A stretch of DNA of 64,000 nt from JAJRRS01 sp965230275 (GCA_965230275.1 CBDDKO010000002.1:1612001-1676000), one strand, 5' to 3'; counted from the first letter of the stretch, positions 52,189 through 60,536 are shown. A program made the numbers and translations. The notes: generated by a model from the letters alone, not told the origin.

Positions 52189-53145
52189 TTACTCTCGGAT
52201 CTTCGGGTCCAGCGCGTCTCGCAGCGCGTCGCCGACGATATTCAGTGCAAGTGAAATCCCGAAGATCGCAAGCGTCGCCGCCGCCATCTGCCACCAGAAG
52301 CCACGGCTGAGTTCCAGCCTCGCGTCGTCGATCATCACGCCCCAACTCGGTTCTCCCTTCGCGCCAAGCCCAAGGAAGCTGAGGATCACCTCGGCGTGGA
52401 TGAACCCGACGAAACGTAACGAAAAATCGATCAGGATCAGGTGCGTGACGTTGGGGATCACGTGTCTGAAGATAATCCGCCCCTTGGAGGCCCCGTAGGC
52501 ATTGGCGGCGGTGACATAATCACGGTTCTTGTGCTTGATGACCTCACCGCGGATCAGCCGGCACAGCCCCACCCAACTGGTCAGCCCCAGCGCCAGGTAG
52601 ACCGATGTGATCCCGTCGAGTTTGTAGCCCAGTAGCGTCGCCCCGCTCAAGGCATACGCGAACGCCAGGATCAACAGCAGCCCGGGGATGGAGCTGAGTG
52701 TCGAGTACAACCATACGATGAACTCATCCACCACCCCGCGGAAGTACCCCGCGATCGCGCCAAGCGGGACTCCGATCCCGATCGAAAGCAGCGACGCGAA
52801 GAACGCCACCGACAGCGAGATCTTGGTCCCGTAGATCATCTTCCGGAAGACGCTCTGGCCAAAGATGTCGGTGCCCATCCAGCGTTCCGGCGCGATGCGC
52901 GTGGCCCCGGTGTCCGGATCGGTCACCGACCAAGTGGGTTTGGCGTACTCCGGTCCGACCTCCTGCTTCCAGTCGGCCGCCAGCCAGCCGAAGGTCACCA
53001 GCATCCCGACCGCGACATAAAACAATACGATGGCCAGCATGAGCATCGCCAGCTTGTTGCGTTTGAAGCGCAGCCAGGCGTCGTACCAGAGGCTGCGGCC
53101 CGCGGCGGCGGTTTCGGGGATCAACTCGGTGGCGGCGGCGGTCAA
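52189..53145 (-). CDS. ABC transporter permease, OppC/DppC type
   Basis: This 318-residue inner-membrane permease has an N-terminal cytosolic arm, a first helix (LAMLMLAIVLFYVAVGMLVT), the OppC_N region, and the EAA-like loop (NRDYVTAANAYGASKGRIIF) with the last helices ending GDALRDALDPK. I place the start at TTG 53145, which overlaps the stop of the preceding permease gene (TTGA) and has GAGGG about 8 nt upstream; the frame is open 12 codons further. It carries the usual periplasmic insertion of about 50 residues between helices 1 and 2. Confidence 0.9.
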   Translation of the reverse strand: MTAAATELIPETAAAGRSLWYDAWLRFKRNKLAMLMLAIVLFYVAVGMLVTFGWLAADWKQEVGPEYAKPTWSVTDPDTGATRIAPERWMGTDIFGQSVFRKMIYGTKISLSVAFFASLLSIGIGVPLGAIAGYFRGVVDEFIVWLYSTLSSIPGLLLILAFAYALSGATLLGYKLDGITSVYLALGLTSWVGLCRLIRGEVIKHKNRDYVTAANAYGASKGRIIFRHVIPNVTHLILIDFSLRFVGFIHAEVILSFLGLGAKGEPSWGVMIDDARLELSRGFWWQMAAATLAIFGISLALNIVGDALRDALDPKIRE

Positions 53146-54122
53146 TGCAGTGTCACCCTCGGGTCGACCAGCGCGTAGCACACGTCGGTCGCCAAGTTAC
53201 CTAAGACAAACAGGATCGAGATAATAAACGTCATCGCGTTGATGATCTGGAAGTCACGCTGCCCGATCGCCTCGACCATCAGGTACCCCAGGCCCGGGAT
53301 CCCGAAGAACCGCTCGGTCAGCAGCGAGCCCAGGAACAGGAACGGGATCGCCAGCACGACCCGGGTGATGATCGGGATCATCGCGTTCTTCAACAGATGC
53401 CGGTACAGAATCCGCGGCGTGCTCTGGCCCTTGGCCTTGGCGGTGCGGATGTAGTCCGAGTGGATCTCGTCGAGCATCACCGTCCGGTAGAAACGCACAT
53501 CCCCCCCGAGCCCGGCGAAGATGCCCATCAAGACCGGTAAGACGAAGTACTCCGCCCCCTCGAAGCCCGGCTCGTACCCGAAGATCTTGAACCACTGCAG
53601 CTTGTGCCCGAAGAAGTACTGCCCGAACATGATCAGTGCCAGATAAGGCAGGCTCATCCCCATCACGCACACGAACACCACCATCGTGTCGATGATCGTA
53701 CCGCGGTACAGCGCGATGAACAGCGAGATCGACACCGCGATGATCAACGTCCCGAAGAAGATCGGCACCGTCAGCGTCAGTGAGGGGATCGCCCCGTCGG
53801 CGATCATGGTCGATACCTTCTGCTTGCTGACCCGCGCCCTGCCGAAGTCGAACGTCACAGCGTTCTTGAAGTGATGGAAAAACTGCGAATCGAACACCGC
53901 CAGCGCCCCCCGATCCCCGGTCGCCTCGGTGTTAATGAACAGCGGCTTATCAAAACCCAGCTCTTTGCGGATCTCTGCGATCTGTTCGGCCGTCGCGTTT
54001 TTCCCGGCGTACTCCGCCGAGACATCCCCCTGCACCACGCGGAACAGCAGGAACGTTACCAGCAACACGCCGATCACGATCAGAGGTGTATACAGGAGCC
54101 TGCGGATGATGTAACTGAACAT
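53142..54122 (-). CDS. ABC transporter permease, OppB/DppB type
   Basis: This 326-residue permease begins with the OppB signature MFSYIIRRLLYTPLIVIGV and has the periplasmic loop with GFDKPLFINTEATGDRGALA, then the permease core with the EAA-like block SDYIRTAKAKGQSTPRILY and the closing VDPRVTLH. It is complete. It starts 4 bp after the binding-protein gene and overlaps the OppC-type gene by 4 nt. Confidence 0.92.
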   Translation of the reverse strand: MFSYIIRRLLYTPLIVIGVLLVTFLLFRVVQGDVSAEYAGKNATAEQIAEIRKELGFDKPLFINTEATGDRGALAVFDSQFFHHFKNAVTFDFGRARVSKQKVSTMIADGAIPSLTLTVPIFFGTLIIAVSISLFIALYRGTIIDTMVVFVCVMGMSLPYLALIMFGQYFFGHKLQWFKIFGYEPGFEGAEYFVLPVLMGIFAGLGGDVRFYRTVMLDEIHSDYIRTAKAKGQSTPRILYRHLLKNAMIPIITRVVLAIPFLFLGSLLTERFFGIPGLGYLMVEAIGQRDFQIINAMTFIISILFVLGNLATDVCYALVDPRVTLH

Positions 54123-54126
54123 CCGC

Positions 54127-55935
54127 CTATCTCCCTACCCGCTCGCGTCGCAGCTCAACATCGATGTTCCGGTACTTGCCCAGCCCGTAGCCGAACACGT
54201 GCGGCTTGTAGTTCTTCAGCCAGTCGTAATGCAGCACGTACGCCACACCGTGGAGATTCAACACGCACGGCAGGTCGTCCACCACCTGCTGCTGCATCTG
54301 CCTGACCAGTTCGACACGCTCCGGCGAATCATCCATCTCCACGATCTTCTCGTAAAGCGCGTCTACATCCGCGTTCTTGTAATTCATGTTATTCGCACCC
54401 GGCGACTCGTTCGGGCCGTAGAACAGCAGCATGAAGTTTTCCGGGTCCGGGATGTCCGCCATCCAGCCCATCGCGAACATCTGAGCACTCTTGGTCTTCA
54501 CCTTCTCCTGCGCGCTGGGCCAGTCCATGTACTCCACTTCGAGCGTCAGCCCGATCTTCTCATAAGCCCGTCTGATGTACTCTCCCTGCTGCCGCGCGTT
54601 GCTGTCCGTCCCCGGCATCGTCAGGACAATCGCCGGGAGCGGCCCGCCATGAAGCGCCTCCGCTTCCTTCAGCTTCTGCCTGGCAAGCTCCGTGTCGAAG
54701 ATCGTGAACGGGCTTTCGATGTTCTCGTCGTACCCCGCCATCATCGGCGGCAGGAACCCACGCGCCGGCACGCCCCGGTTGTTCCGGAACTTCGAATTGA
54801 AGGTCTTACGGTCGAACGCCAGGTTCATCGCCTGACGCAGCGGCTTGTTCTTACCGACCAGCTCATCTTCCATGTTGAACCCGTACCAGTACGTCGCCGG
54901 GTCCTCGTACTTCTCCAGCACGATCCCCTTAGCCTTAAGCTCGGGCGTCAGCTTCCGGGAATCGTTAATCGCCGTGTTGAAGTTGTCCTTCGGGATACCC
55001 CCCACATCCAACTCGCCCGCCATCAACTTAAACCACAGCGGCTGGCTTTCCTCGATGACCGAGATCTCCGTCCGGTCGATCAACGGCAGACGCTTGCCCG
55101 CATCATCCAACAGGCCTTTCTCCGCGTCGCCCGGCTCACCCTCGCTGGGGTAGAGCTCCTCGCGGTACGTCGGGTTACGCTCGAGCACGATCTTGCTGCC
55201 CCGGCGCCACTCCGCTAACCGGTAAGGCCCCGTCCCCACAGGGTGGTTGATTATCTCGTCACCGTAATAGTCGACCGCTTCACGGGGGACCGCCGCCGTG
55301 GGCAGGTGCGCCAGGTAGTACCGCATCTGAGGCCAAGGCTTAGCCAGCGTGATCTGGAGCGTGTGATCGTCCAACGCGACAAGCCCCTCCACCGGTCTGC
55401 TGTAATCCACGTCCTTCTTGTCTTCAACGTCTTTTGTGTATTCACGGAACTCGTTAAATCCCTTGATGCGCCCGTCAAAGAGCCACCAGTTCTTGGAGAC
55501 GTTCTTGATGTTGGCGATCCGCTTCCAGGAATAGATGAAGTCCTCTGCGACGAGCTCACGGCCCTTGCCCCCCGTCGCTTCGAAACACGCGTCGTCCTGG
55601 AAGACCACGTCGTCACGGATCTTGATCGTGATCACGAGCCCGTCCTCACTAACTTCGGGCATCGCCGCCGCCAACGACGGGATGATCTCGTATGGCCGTT
55701 TGAGGTAGTGGTACTGATAAAGCGTGTCGTAGATCGACGAGGCGATCGAACTGCTGGTGGTGTCGCCGATGTCCATCGGGTCCATGCCGCGGACTTTCGC
55801 GCCGACTGCGCCGTAGGTCACCAGCTGCCCGTCCGCGGGCGGCGCCGCATTGCCATCGTCGCCGCAACCAATCAGCGCCGAGGTCACGATGAGCAAGGTT
55901 GCCCATGTCACGGTCCGGTACACACTCCGTCTCAT
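54127..55935 (-). CDS. Family-5 extracellular solute-binding lipoprotein
   Basis: This 602-residue SBP_bac_5 protein has a lipoprotein signal with lipobox ALIGC (Cys near residue 25). Family features include MDPMDIGDTTSSSIASSIYD, YYGDEIINHPVGTGPYRLAE and the late RQMQQQVVDDLPCVLNLHG. The family binds peptides, nickel, opines or oligosaccharides; the sugar genes around it favour a saccharide here, by context only. ATG 55935 has AAGGAAAG about 7 nt upstream; the frame is open 21 codons further but that would displace the signal peptide. It lies 37 bp after the second OppC-type gene. Confidence 0.9.
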   Translation of the reverse strand: MRRSVYRTVTWATLLIVTSALIGCGDDGNAAPPADGQLVTYGAVGAKVRGMDPMDIGDTTSSSIASSIYDTLYQYHYLKRPYEIIPSLAAAMPEVSEDGLVITIKIRDDVVFQDDACFEATGGKGRELVAEDFIYSWKRIANIKNVSKNWWLFDGRIKGFNEFREYTKDVEDKKDVDYSRPVEGLVALDDHTLQITLAKPWPQMRYYLAHLPTAAVPREAVDYYGDEIINHPVGTGPYRLAEWRRGSKIVLERNPTYREELYPSEGEPGDAEKGLLDDAGKRLPLIDRTEISVIEESQPLWFKLMAGELDVGGIPKDNFNTAINDSRKLTPELKAKGIVLEKYEDPATYWYGFNMEDELVGKNKPLRQAMNLAFDRKTFNSKFRNNRGVPARGFLPPMMAGYDENIESPFTIFDTELARQKLKEAEALHGGPLPAIVLTMPGTDSNARQQGEYIRRAYEKIGLTLEVEYMDWPSAQEKVKTKSAQMFAMGWMADIPDPENFMLLFYGPNESPGANNMNYKNADVDALYEKIVEMDDSPERVELVRQMQQQVVDDLPCVLNLHGVAYVLHYDWLKNYKPHVFGYGLGKYRNIDVELRRERVGR

Positions 55936-55972
55936 CGGTCTTTCCTTTCCACGCCCGCTAGGCGGGTCGAAC

Positions 55973-56953
55973 TCATGTCTTGGCACGCTTGGGATCAAGC
56001 CGGTTCCGCAGCGCGTCTCCGAGGAAGTTTAACGCCATCAGCGTCAGCCCGAGCAGCAGGCAGGGGAACAACAGCAGCCACCAGTCTACCGCCGTGATCC
56101 GTTGCCAGAGGCTCAGGTCCTGAGCCCCCAGCGACAGCCGGCTTAGCTGGGGCAGCCCGTCCGACGCCAGGTTCCCCCAGCTCGGGACCGGGGCCTGCAC
56201 GCCGATACCCAGGAAGCTCAGGAACGATTCCTGCAGGATCGCCTGCGGTACCGTCAACGTCGCATAGACGACGATAGGCCCAATCAGGTTCGGTAACAAA
56301 TGCACCCACAGCGTCCGGAAGTGCCCCGTCCCCACAGCTCGCGCCGCCTCCATGAACGGCTGGCTGCGTAAACTCAGTACCTGCCCACGGATCACACGCG
56401 CCATCGTCAGCCAGCTCACCCCCCCGATCGCGATCAGCAGCGTCACGATCCCCGACAGGCCGGCGGCCGCCGATTCGTTCATCCCGACCTTTACCAACCC
56501 GGCATTGACGAACGGCTCAAGCGCCAGGTCCACCAGCACAACCAACAAGATGTAGGGCAGGCCGTAGAGCACATCCACGATCCGCATCATGAACGAATCC
56601 ACCCGCCCGCCGATGTAGCCGGCGGTCGCGCCCCAGGTCACGCCGATGCCGACCGCCAGCATCGCCGCCGCCATCCCGATCCCCAGGCTGATCGCCCCGC
56701 CCATCAGGCACCGCCACATCAGCGATCGGCCGAACAGGTCCGTGCCCATCGGGTCGGACAGGCTCGGGCCCTGTAGTTCCAACCCCTCTGTGATCCGGTG
56801 TGCGTCGTAGGCGTCGATCGACCAGGGAAGTGTCACGAAACAAGGCACGGCGATCAGGGCCAGCAGCACGCCACCGACCCAGCCGGCGCTTAGGCGCGGG
56901 ACCCACAGTCGGTACCCGGATGCTTGATTGGCCGGCAACGCCGTGTCAGACAT
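55973..56953 (-). CDS. Second OppC-type ABC permease, first gene of the operon
   Basis: This 326-residue permease of the OppC type has a first helix (GGVLLALIAVPCFVTLPW), the loop DPMGTDLFGRSLMWRCLMGG and the EAA-like block SQPFMEAARAVGTGHFRTLW, ending GDALRNRLDPKRAKT. It is not a copy of the OppC-type protein at 52189-53145: the loop between helices 1 and 2 is much shorter. An operon with one OppB, two OppC and one OppD is unusual. A TATACT box ends 7 nt before the ATG, so the operon mRNA may be leaderless. Confidence 0.9.
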   Translation of the reverse strand: MSDTALPANQASGYRLWVPRLSAGWVGGVLLALIAVPCFVTLPWSIDAYDAHRITEGLELQGPSLSDPMGTDLFGRSLMWRCLMGGAISLGIGMAAAMLAVGIGVTWGATAGYIGGRVDSFMMRIVDVLYGLPYILLVVLVDLALEPFVNAGLVKVGMNESAAAGLSGIVTLLIAIGGVSWLTMARVIRGQVLSLRSQPFMEAARAVGTGHFRTLWVHLLPNLIGPIVVYATLTVPQAILQESFLSFLGIGVQAPVPSWGNLASDGLPQLSRLSLGAQDLSLWQRITAVDWWLLLFPCLLLGLTLMALNFLGDALRNRLDPKRAKT

Positions 56954-57012
56954 GGTCGGGAGTATAACTTAGTTACTCGCCATAAACACGCTTGCCGACA
57001 GGCCCTAGCCGC

Positions 57013-57555
57013 TTATTGGACCAGCAGGGCCATGTTGGCTTCGTACTCATCCAGCGTGTACACCCGGGCCGAGCCATCGACCGTCGCGGCGTTGATCCGG
57101 TCCTCGGCGTGCCGGTCGGGCAGGTCCTCGAATACCAGGATCAATCCCGGGTCCGCCGAAGCCAGCAAACGCCCAGACAGGCTGGACTCATCGAGATCGA
57201 CCTCGAACCATTCACGCCACCCGTAACTGAGCCCCGGGAACCCGTCGGCCGAGGCTTCCAGCGCGTCGTCATCCGACGGGCAGACGAAGATCGTTTCATC
57301 CGTGTCCAGCTTCTCCTGCACCAATACGTCCCACGCCTCATCCTCTTCAATGCCCGGCAAGACCCCGCCTTGACTATCTGCCAACATGTGAAATCCGTCC
57401 GCGATCTGCCGCTCCTGGGTCAGGCACATCGCCGACCGGGCGACCGCACGGGCATGACTGAGCGCCGGCAGCAGGATGCCCAGCAGCAGCGTCAGGATCG
57501 CTATCACCAGTAACATTTCGATCAGGGTGAATCCGGCGGCGGCGGTGTTACGCAT
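57013..57555 (-). CDS. Type II secretion-like pseudopilin
   Basis: This 180-residue protein has a class III prepilin signal, AAAGFTLIEMLLVIAILTLL: cleavage after Gly, Phe+1 and Glu+5, then a hydrophobic helix. The globular part has the planctomycete pseudopilin look, with a helix SHARAVARSAMCLTQERQIA and a C-terminal IFVCPSDDDALEA block. Planctomycetes carry many such paralogues. The ribosome site GAGGGG is 6-7 nt before the ATG. No secretin or GspE is adjacent, though the pilT-like gene is elsewhere in the window. Confidence 0.85.
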   Translation of the reverse strand: MRNTAAAGFTLIEMLLVIAILTLLLGILLPALSHARAVARSAMCLTQERQIADGFHMLADSQGGVLPGIEEDEAWDVLVQEKLDTDETIFVCPSDDDALEASADGFPGLSYGWREWFEVDLDESSLSGRLLASADPGLILVFEDLPDRHAEDRINAATVDGSARVYTLDEYEANMALLVQ

Positions 57556-57595
57556 GGCAAACCCCTCGTGTCACATGAAGTATCAATAACGCATG

Positions 57596-57647
57596 AATAA
57601 AAGCGGGGACCGAGACGAGCCGTGGGGGATGAACCCGCCCCGGTCCC
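57596..57647 (-). terminator. Terminator-like hairpin after the 57668 gene
   Basis: GGGACCG (57606-57612) pairs with CGGTCCC (57641-57647) around a large GC-rich loop. On the minus strand it is followed by CGCTTTTATT. Confidence 0.5.
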
Positions 57648-57667
57648 AGTAGTCCATCCACCCGGAA

Positions 57668-58204
57668 TTAATCCTCTGACTCAACCGCCTTGACGCGGCG
57701 GCCTCGGATCACACCGCGCAGCACGTCCGGCGGGACGCCGTCTTCATCTTCCGCCGTGACGACTTCTTCGATGCCGCGGTACTTGCCGAGCATCCGCAGG
57801 CGGTGGCCCTTGCCACGCAGGCTCACGACGATCCTGACCCGTTCAAAGGTCACGTCGCCGTCGGCCCCGGTCACGGTCGCCGTGCCTGTCCCAAAATAGA
57901 CGCGTGCCCGGCCCTTGCGCTCAAGATCGCCGTCGGCCGTCACCGTCACCGTCCGGTCGCCGTCCACCTGGGTCAGTTCTTCGAGCACGAGGCTGACCGC
58001 CTCGCGGTTCACATCCGCGCCGCCTTCACCCTTGAACCGGACGCGGAGCCTTTCGCCGCTCTCGACGTCCGTCGTCGCATACATCGCGCCGGACTTGACC
58101 TTAAACGGCACGCTCGCCGGCGCACTATCCTGCGCCAACGCCGGTGACGCGATCAGACAAGCCGCCAACACCACCATCCATCCTCTGATCCTTGATCTTT
58201 GCAT
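57668..58204 (-). CDS. Secreted protein of unknown function
   Basis: This 178-residue protein has a clear signal peptide (MVVLAACLIASPALAQDS, cut after ALA). The mature part is beta-rich and charged (VRFKGEGGADVNREAVSLVL, GRARVYFGTGTATVTGADGD) and ends with a Arg/Lys/Glu-rich tail. I do not recognise a family. GGAG lies 10 nt before ATG 58204, a rather long spacing. It is monocistronic with a hairpin downstream. Confidence 0.65.
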   Translation of the reverse strand: MQRSRIRGWMVVLAACLIASPALAQDSAPASVPFKVKSGAMYATTDVESGERLRVRFKGEGGADVNREAVSLVLEELTQVDGDRTVTVTADGDLERKGRARVYFGTGTATVTGADGDVTFERVRIVVSLRGKGHRLRMLGKYRGIEEVVTAEDEDGVPPDVLRGVIRGRRVKAVESED

Positions 58205-58402
58205 CTCGTGTGTCTCCTATTAAATGCCATGGGACAACAGTGCACGACGACCACAGCGGCATCGCCGTGCGTAACAATCCCCACGTACCCCACTTTGATT
58301 GAGTGCGTCAGTCCGGATGACCGGCGCATGGCAGACTAACGGCCGAGCTTGCAGGCCTATTGCCCGGCCGTGAAAAAATATGCAGTGAACAGAGCGCTAA
58401 CA

Positions 58403-58756
58403 TCAGCCCCAGGCAGACTCAAAGACGTCCGGTTTGAAGCCCACGGTCGCCCGCTTGCCGTCCGTCACGATCGGGCGCTTGCACAGCTTCCCATTGGCGC
58501 TCAGGAGCTTGACCGCCTGGGCCTGGGTCATCTCGGCCAGCTTGTCCTTGATCTTCATCTCCCGGTACATCTGCCCAGACGTGTTGAACAGGTGCTTCAG
58601 CTCGTAATCACCCTGAGCCAGGACCTTCTTCAACAGCGCCTGAGTCGGCGGCTTGTCCACGATCGGGATCGAACGATACGCCACACCGCGATCGTCCAGC
58701 CACTTCTTCGCCTTCCGGCAGGTGCCGCAACCGTCGTAACCATAGAAGTCCAGCAT
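58403..58756 (-). CDS. ArsC/Spx-family thioredoxin-fold protein
   Basis: This 117-residue protein is of the ArsC/Spx/YffB family: MLDFYGYDGCGTCRKAKKWL with a C-G-T-C redox motif, the family helix (KPPTQALLKKVLAQGDYELK), LFNTSGQMYREMKIKD, and the cis-proline block CKRPIVTDGKRATVGFKPD. It is closer to YffB/MgsR-like proteins than to true arsenate reductases, since no arsenic genes are near and a C-x2-C replaces the single catalytic cysteine. The role may be thiol reduction or transcription control. ATG 58756 has GAGG 7 nt upstream; a GTG lies one codon before it. Confidence 0.85.
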   Translation of the reverse strand: MLDFYGYDGCGTCRKAKKWLDDRGVAYRSIPIVDKPPTQALLKKVLAQGDYELKHLFNTSGQMYREMKIKDKLAEMTQAQAVKLLSANGKLCKRPIVTDGKRATVGFKPDVFESAWG

Positions 58757-58780
58757 CACATCACCTCGAAATCATTGTGG

Positions 58781-58972
58781 AACAGGGATGAACACGGATT
58801 AACACGGATAAGAGAGTAGTTTGAATATGCCCGCTGCTTATCCTGACCTTCCTGAACATCTGTGGATCAATACCCATCCGGTATAGGTCCACAGATTAAC
58901 AGGATGAACAGGATGTCATGTGGTTGAAAGCGATGTGGCCTCTATCCGTGTTCATCCGTGTTCATCCCTGTT
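58781..58972. repeat. Nested long inverted repeat (192 bp)
   Basis: The outer arms of 30 bp (58781-58810 and 58943-58972) differ at one position and each consists of three 10-bp units of the AACACGGATN type. An inner pair (about 58839-58865 and 58889-58915; ATCCTG...ATCTGTGGA) matches at about 21 of 27 positions, with a small ATACC/GGTAT palindrome at the centre. It fills the gap between the ArsC/Spx-like gene start and the hydrolase gene end. Confidence 0.85.
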
Positions 58973-58986
58973 AGAAACCCAGTTAA

Positions 58987-59913
58987 CTATCGTCCCAGAG
59001 CCTCGGCGATCGCGCCCACGGACGATCGGCGCGTGAAGTAGCCTAAGTGTGATTGCATCATCCCGACGCCGCGCACCACGTCGCTGTAGCAGCGCACCGG
59101 CCGGTCGATCGGCTTGCGGCCGTCGTGCAGCCGGAACAACTCGCCGACGCCGAACGCCAGCATGTCCAGTTCATCCCAGATATTCGTCCACGCCCCAATC
59201 GTGTCCGGCAGTGTCACGGGCCGGCCGTCATACTCGGGCACACGCGAAGACCTCGGGTCCAGCATGTGAAAGAACGCGGGCTGGCTGCCCAGCGTGATGA
59301 ACCTATCGATGTAAAGCGGCCTGTCTTCCGCGGTCGCCATGTCGAAGCTGATCACCCCGCCGAGGCTGTGCGCGATCACGGTCACGGGGCGCTGGGCCGA
59401 GCCGTATTCGGGCCCGAGCTCCTTGTCGATGACCTGGCGCATGCGCTGATGAACCAGCGCCCGCCGGCCATGGCTCTGATAGGTGATGACGTCTGCCAGG
59501 AACGGCAGCACCGCCGCGGTCAGCCCCACACGCATGTCCTGGAACTTGCCGTTGACATACCCCCGCACCCGACCGCGCAGGTCTTCGTGCAGCTTGCCCG
59601 TCTGCTCATCGATCCGCCGGGCTTCTTCTTCGTCACCCCGCTGACGCGAGACCCACGACATCGTTCGGCCAAGCCCCGTCGCGATCGTCGCCGCGACGTT
59701 GTCCGCCATCATCCCCCCCATGCTCGCGCTCTGCTCGGATCGCCGGGCGATCACCTTGTCCAGATGCTCATCACTGGCCCCCAGGTCCCCCCAGAACACC
59801 GGGATCAGCTCGTACTGATCCCCCAGCGCCCCCGCTAAAGACTCCACCGTGCGCAGGAACTTCGCCGGGTTACGGATCGCGATCCCATGTATGACGACCA
59901 CCGGTTCGGGCAT
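58987..59913 (-). CDS. Alpha/beta-hydrolase (lipase/esterase-like)
   Basis: This 308-residue serine hydrolase has the oxyanion strand VVVIHGIAIRN at the N-terminus and the nucleophile elbow IAHSLGGVISF (G-x-S-x-G). A helical insertion (about 45-115; EEEARRIDEQTGKLHEDLRG) sits between them. The likely acid is in the IDRFITLGSQPAF region and the histidine near residue 290. No signal peptide, so it is cytosolic. The substrate is unknown; it looks like a PGAP1/lipase class 3-type enzyme. TACAAT ends 6 nt before the ATG. Confidence 0.75.
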   Translation of the reverse strand: MPEPVVVIHGIAIRNPAKFLRTVESLAGALGDQYELIPVFWGDLGASDEHLDKVIARRSEQSASMGGMMADNVAATIATGLGRTMSWVSRQRGDEEEARRIDEQTGKLHEDLRGRVRGYVNGKFQDMRVGLTAAVLPFLADVITYQSHGRRALVHQRMRQVIDKELGPEYGSAQRPVTVIAHSLGGVISFDMATAEDRPLYIDRFITLGSQPAFFHMLDPRSSRVPEYDGRPVTLPDTIGAWTNIWDELDMLAFGVGELFRLHDGRKPIDRPVRCYSDVVRGVGMMQSHLGYFTRRSSVGAIAEALGR

Positions 59914-59919
59914 GATCCT

Positions 59920-59925
59920 ATTGTA
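59920..59925 (-). promoter_or_regulatory. -10 box of a likely leaderless transcript (hydrolase)
   Basis: Minus strand: TACAAT, AGGATC (6 nt), ATG at 59913. Confidence 0.5.
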
Positions 59926-59942
59926 GAGGGGTTTAGGCAGCA

Positions 59943-60007
59943 GGGCTCAGGGATCAGCCAAAGACCTCAACGCCCCAATCCCAGACCCCTGGACCCTGAA
60001 CCCTCCT
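59943..60007. repeat. Mirrored heptamer tracts between hydrolase and tRNA-Arg
   Basis: GGG triplets at 59943 and 59950, then CCC triplets at 59973, 59980, 59987, 59994 and 60001, all spaced 7 bp. The left part is C-rich on the hydrolase coding strand, the right part on the plus strand. Confidence 0.65.
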
Positions 60008-60051
60008 ATTTGAATCCCCTGCCCAACCGGGCTATCCTTTCTGGGCTACAG

Positions 60052-60125
60052 GCACCAGTAGCTCAATTGGATAGAGCAGCGGTCTACGGAACCGCAGGTT
60101 AAAGGTTCGAATCCTTTCTGGTGCA
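60052..60125 (+). tRNA. tRNA-Arg (anticodon ACG)
   Basis: This 74-nt tRNA folds fully: acceptor GCACCAG pairs with CTGGTGC, discriminator A; D arm AGCTCAATTGGATAGAGC; anticodon arm GCGGT-CTACGGA-ACCGC with anticodon ACG (read as ICG); T arm AAAGG-TTCGAAT-CCTTT. CCA is not encoded. TatA follows 52 bp later. Confidence 0.96.
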
Positions 60126-60177
60126 TTGCCCCCCGTCACCTCCCATCGGATCGACAGGGATTAACCGGAGAACACCC

Positions 60178-60468
60178 ATGACCCTCCCCGACACCACCCT
60201 GACAATCGGCCTGTTCTTCCAAGGTTTCGGCTGGGGTGAAGCGATCATCCTGGCCCTGGTCGGCGTCCTGATCTTCGGCAAACGCCTGCCCGAGGTCGGC
60301 AAGAGCATCGGCAAGGGCATCGTCGAGTTCAAACGCGGCCTGGCCGGCATCGAGGACGACATCGATACCGCCGTCAAGCAGCAGCCCAAGATCGAGCAGA
60401 CCAACTCCAACAGCGTCGATACCTCGACGACCGCGGAAAAAACCGAATCAAGCAACCACACCGCCTGA
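60178..60468 (+). CDS. tatA: Twin-arginine translocase subunit TatA/TatE
   Basis: This 96-residue protein has the TatA pattern: a short periplasmic N-terminus, one membrane helix (FGWGEAIILALVGVLIFG), the hinge KRLPEVGKSIGKGIVEFKRG with the conserved FGKRLPE, and an amphipathic helix before a polar Ser/Thr/Lys tail. Compared with TatB it is short and lacks a Pro at the helix N-terminus typical of TatB. ATG 60178 has GGAG 8 nt upstream; the frame is open upstream through the tRNA. No tatC is adjacent. A protein with a Tat-like signal is encoded 1.8 kb downstream. Confidence 0.92.
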   Translation: MTLPDTTLTIGLFFQGFGWGEAIILALVGVLIFGKRLPEVGKSIGKGIVEFKRGLAGIEDDIDTAVKQQPKIEQTNSNSVDTSTTAEKTESSNHTA

Positions 60469-60505
60469 CCCCGCCCCCGGACCCGCTTTCAATCTAAATC
60501 CCCCC

Positions 60506-60536
60506 AGAAGCCCACGTTTTCAAAACGTGGGCTTCT
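60506..60536 (+). terminator. Hairpin after tatA (AAGCCCACG family)
   Basis: AGAAGCCCACGTTTT (60506-60520) pairs with AAAACGTGGGCTTCT (60522-60536) with a one-base loop. It is followed by GTCATC, without a clear T run. Confidence 0.75.

Noticed and set aside
58403..58756. Arsenate reductase
   Set aside because: It has C-x2-C instead of the single ArsC cysteine arrangement and no ars genes nearby; the Spx/YffB type fits better.
60121..60177. Upstream extension of the tatA frame into the tRNA-Arg gene
   Set aside because: The extended N-terminus is not TatA-like and overlaps the tRNA; ATG 60178 has a good ribosome site.
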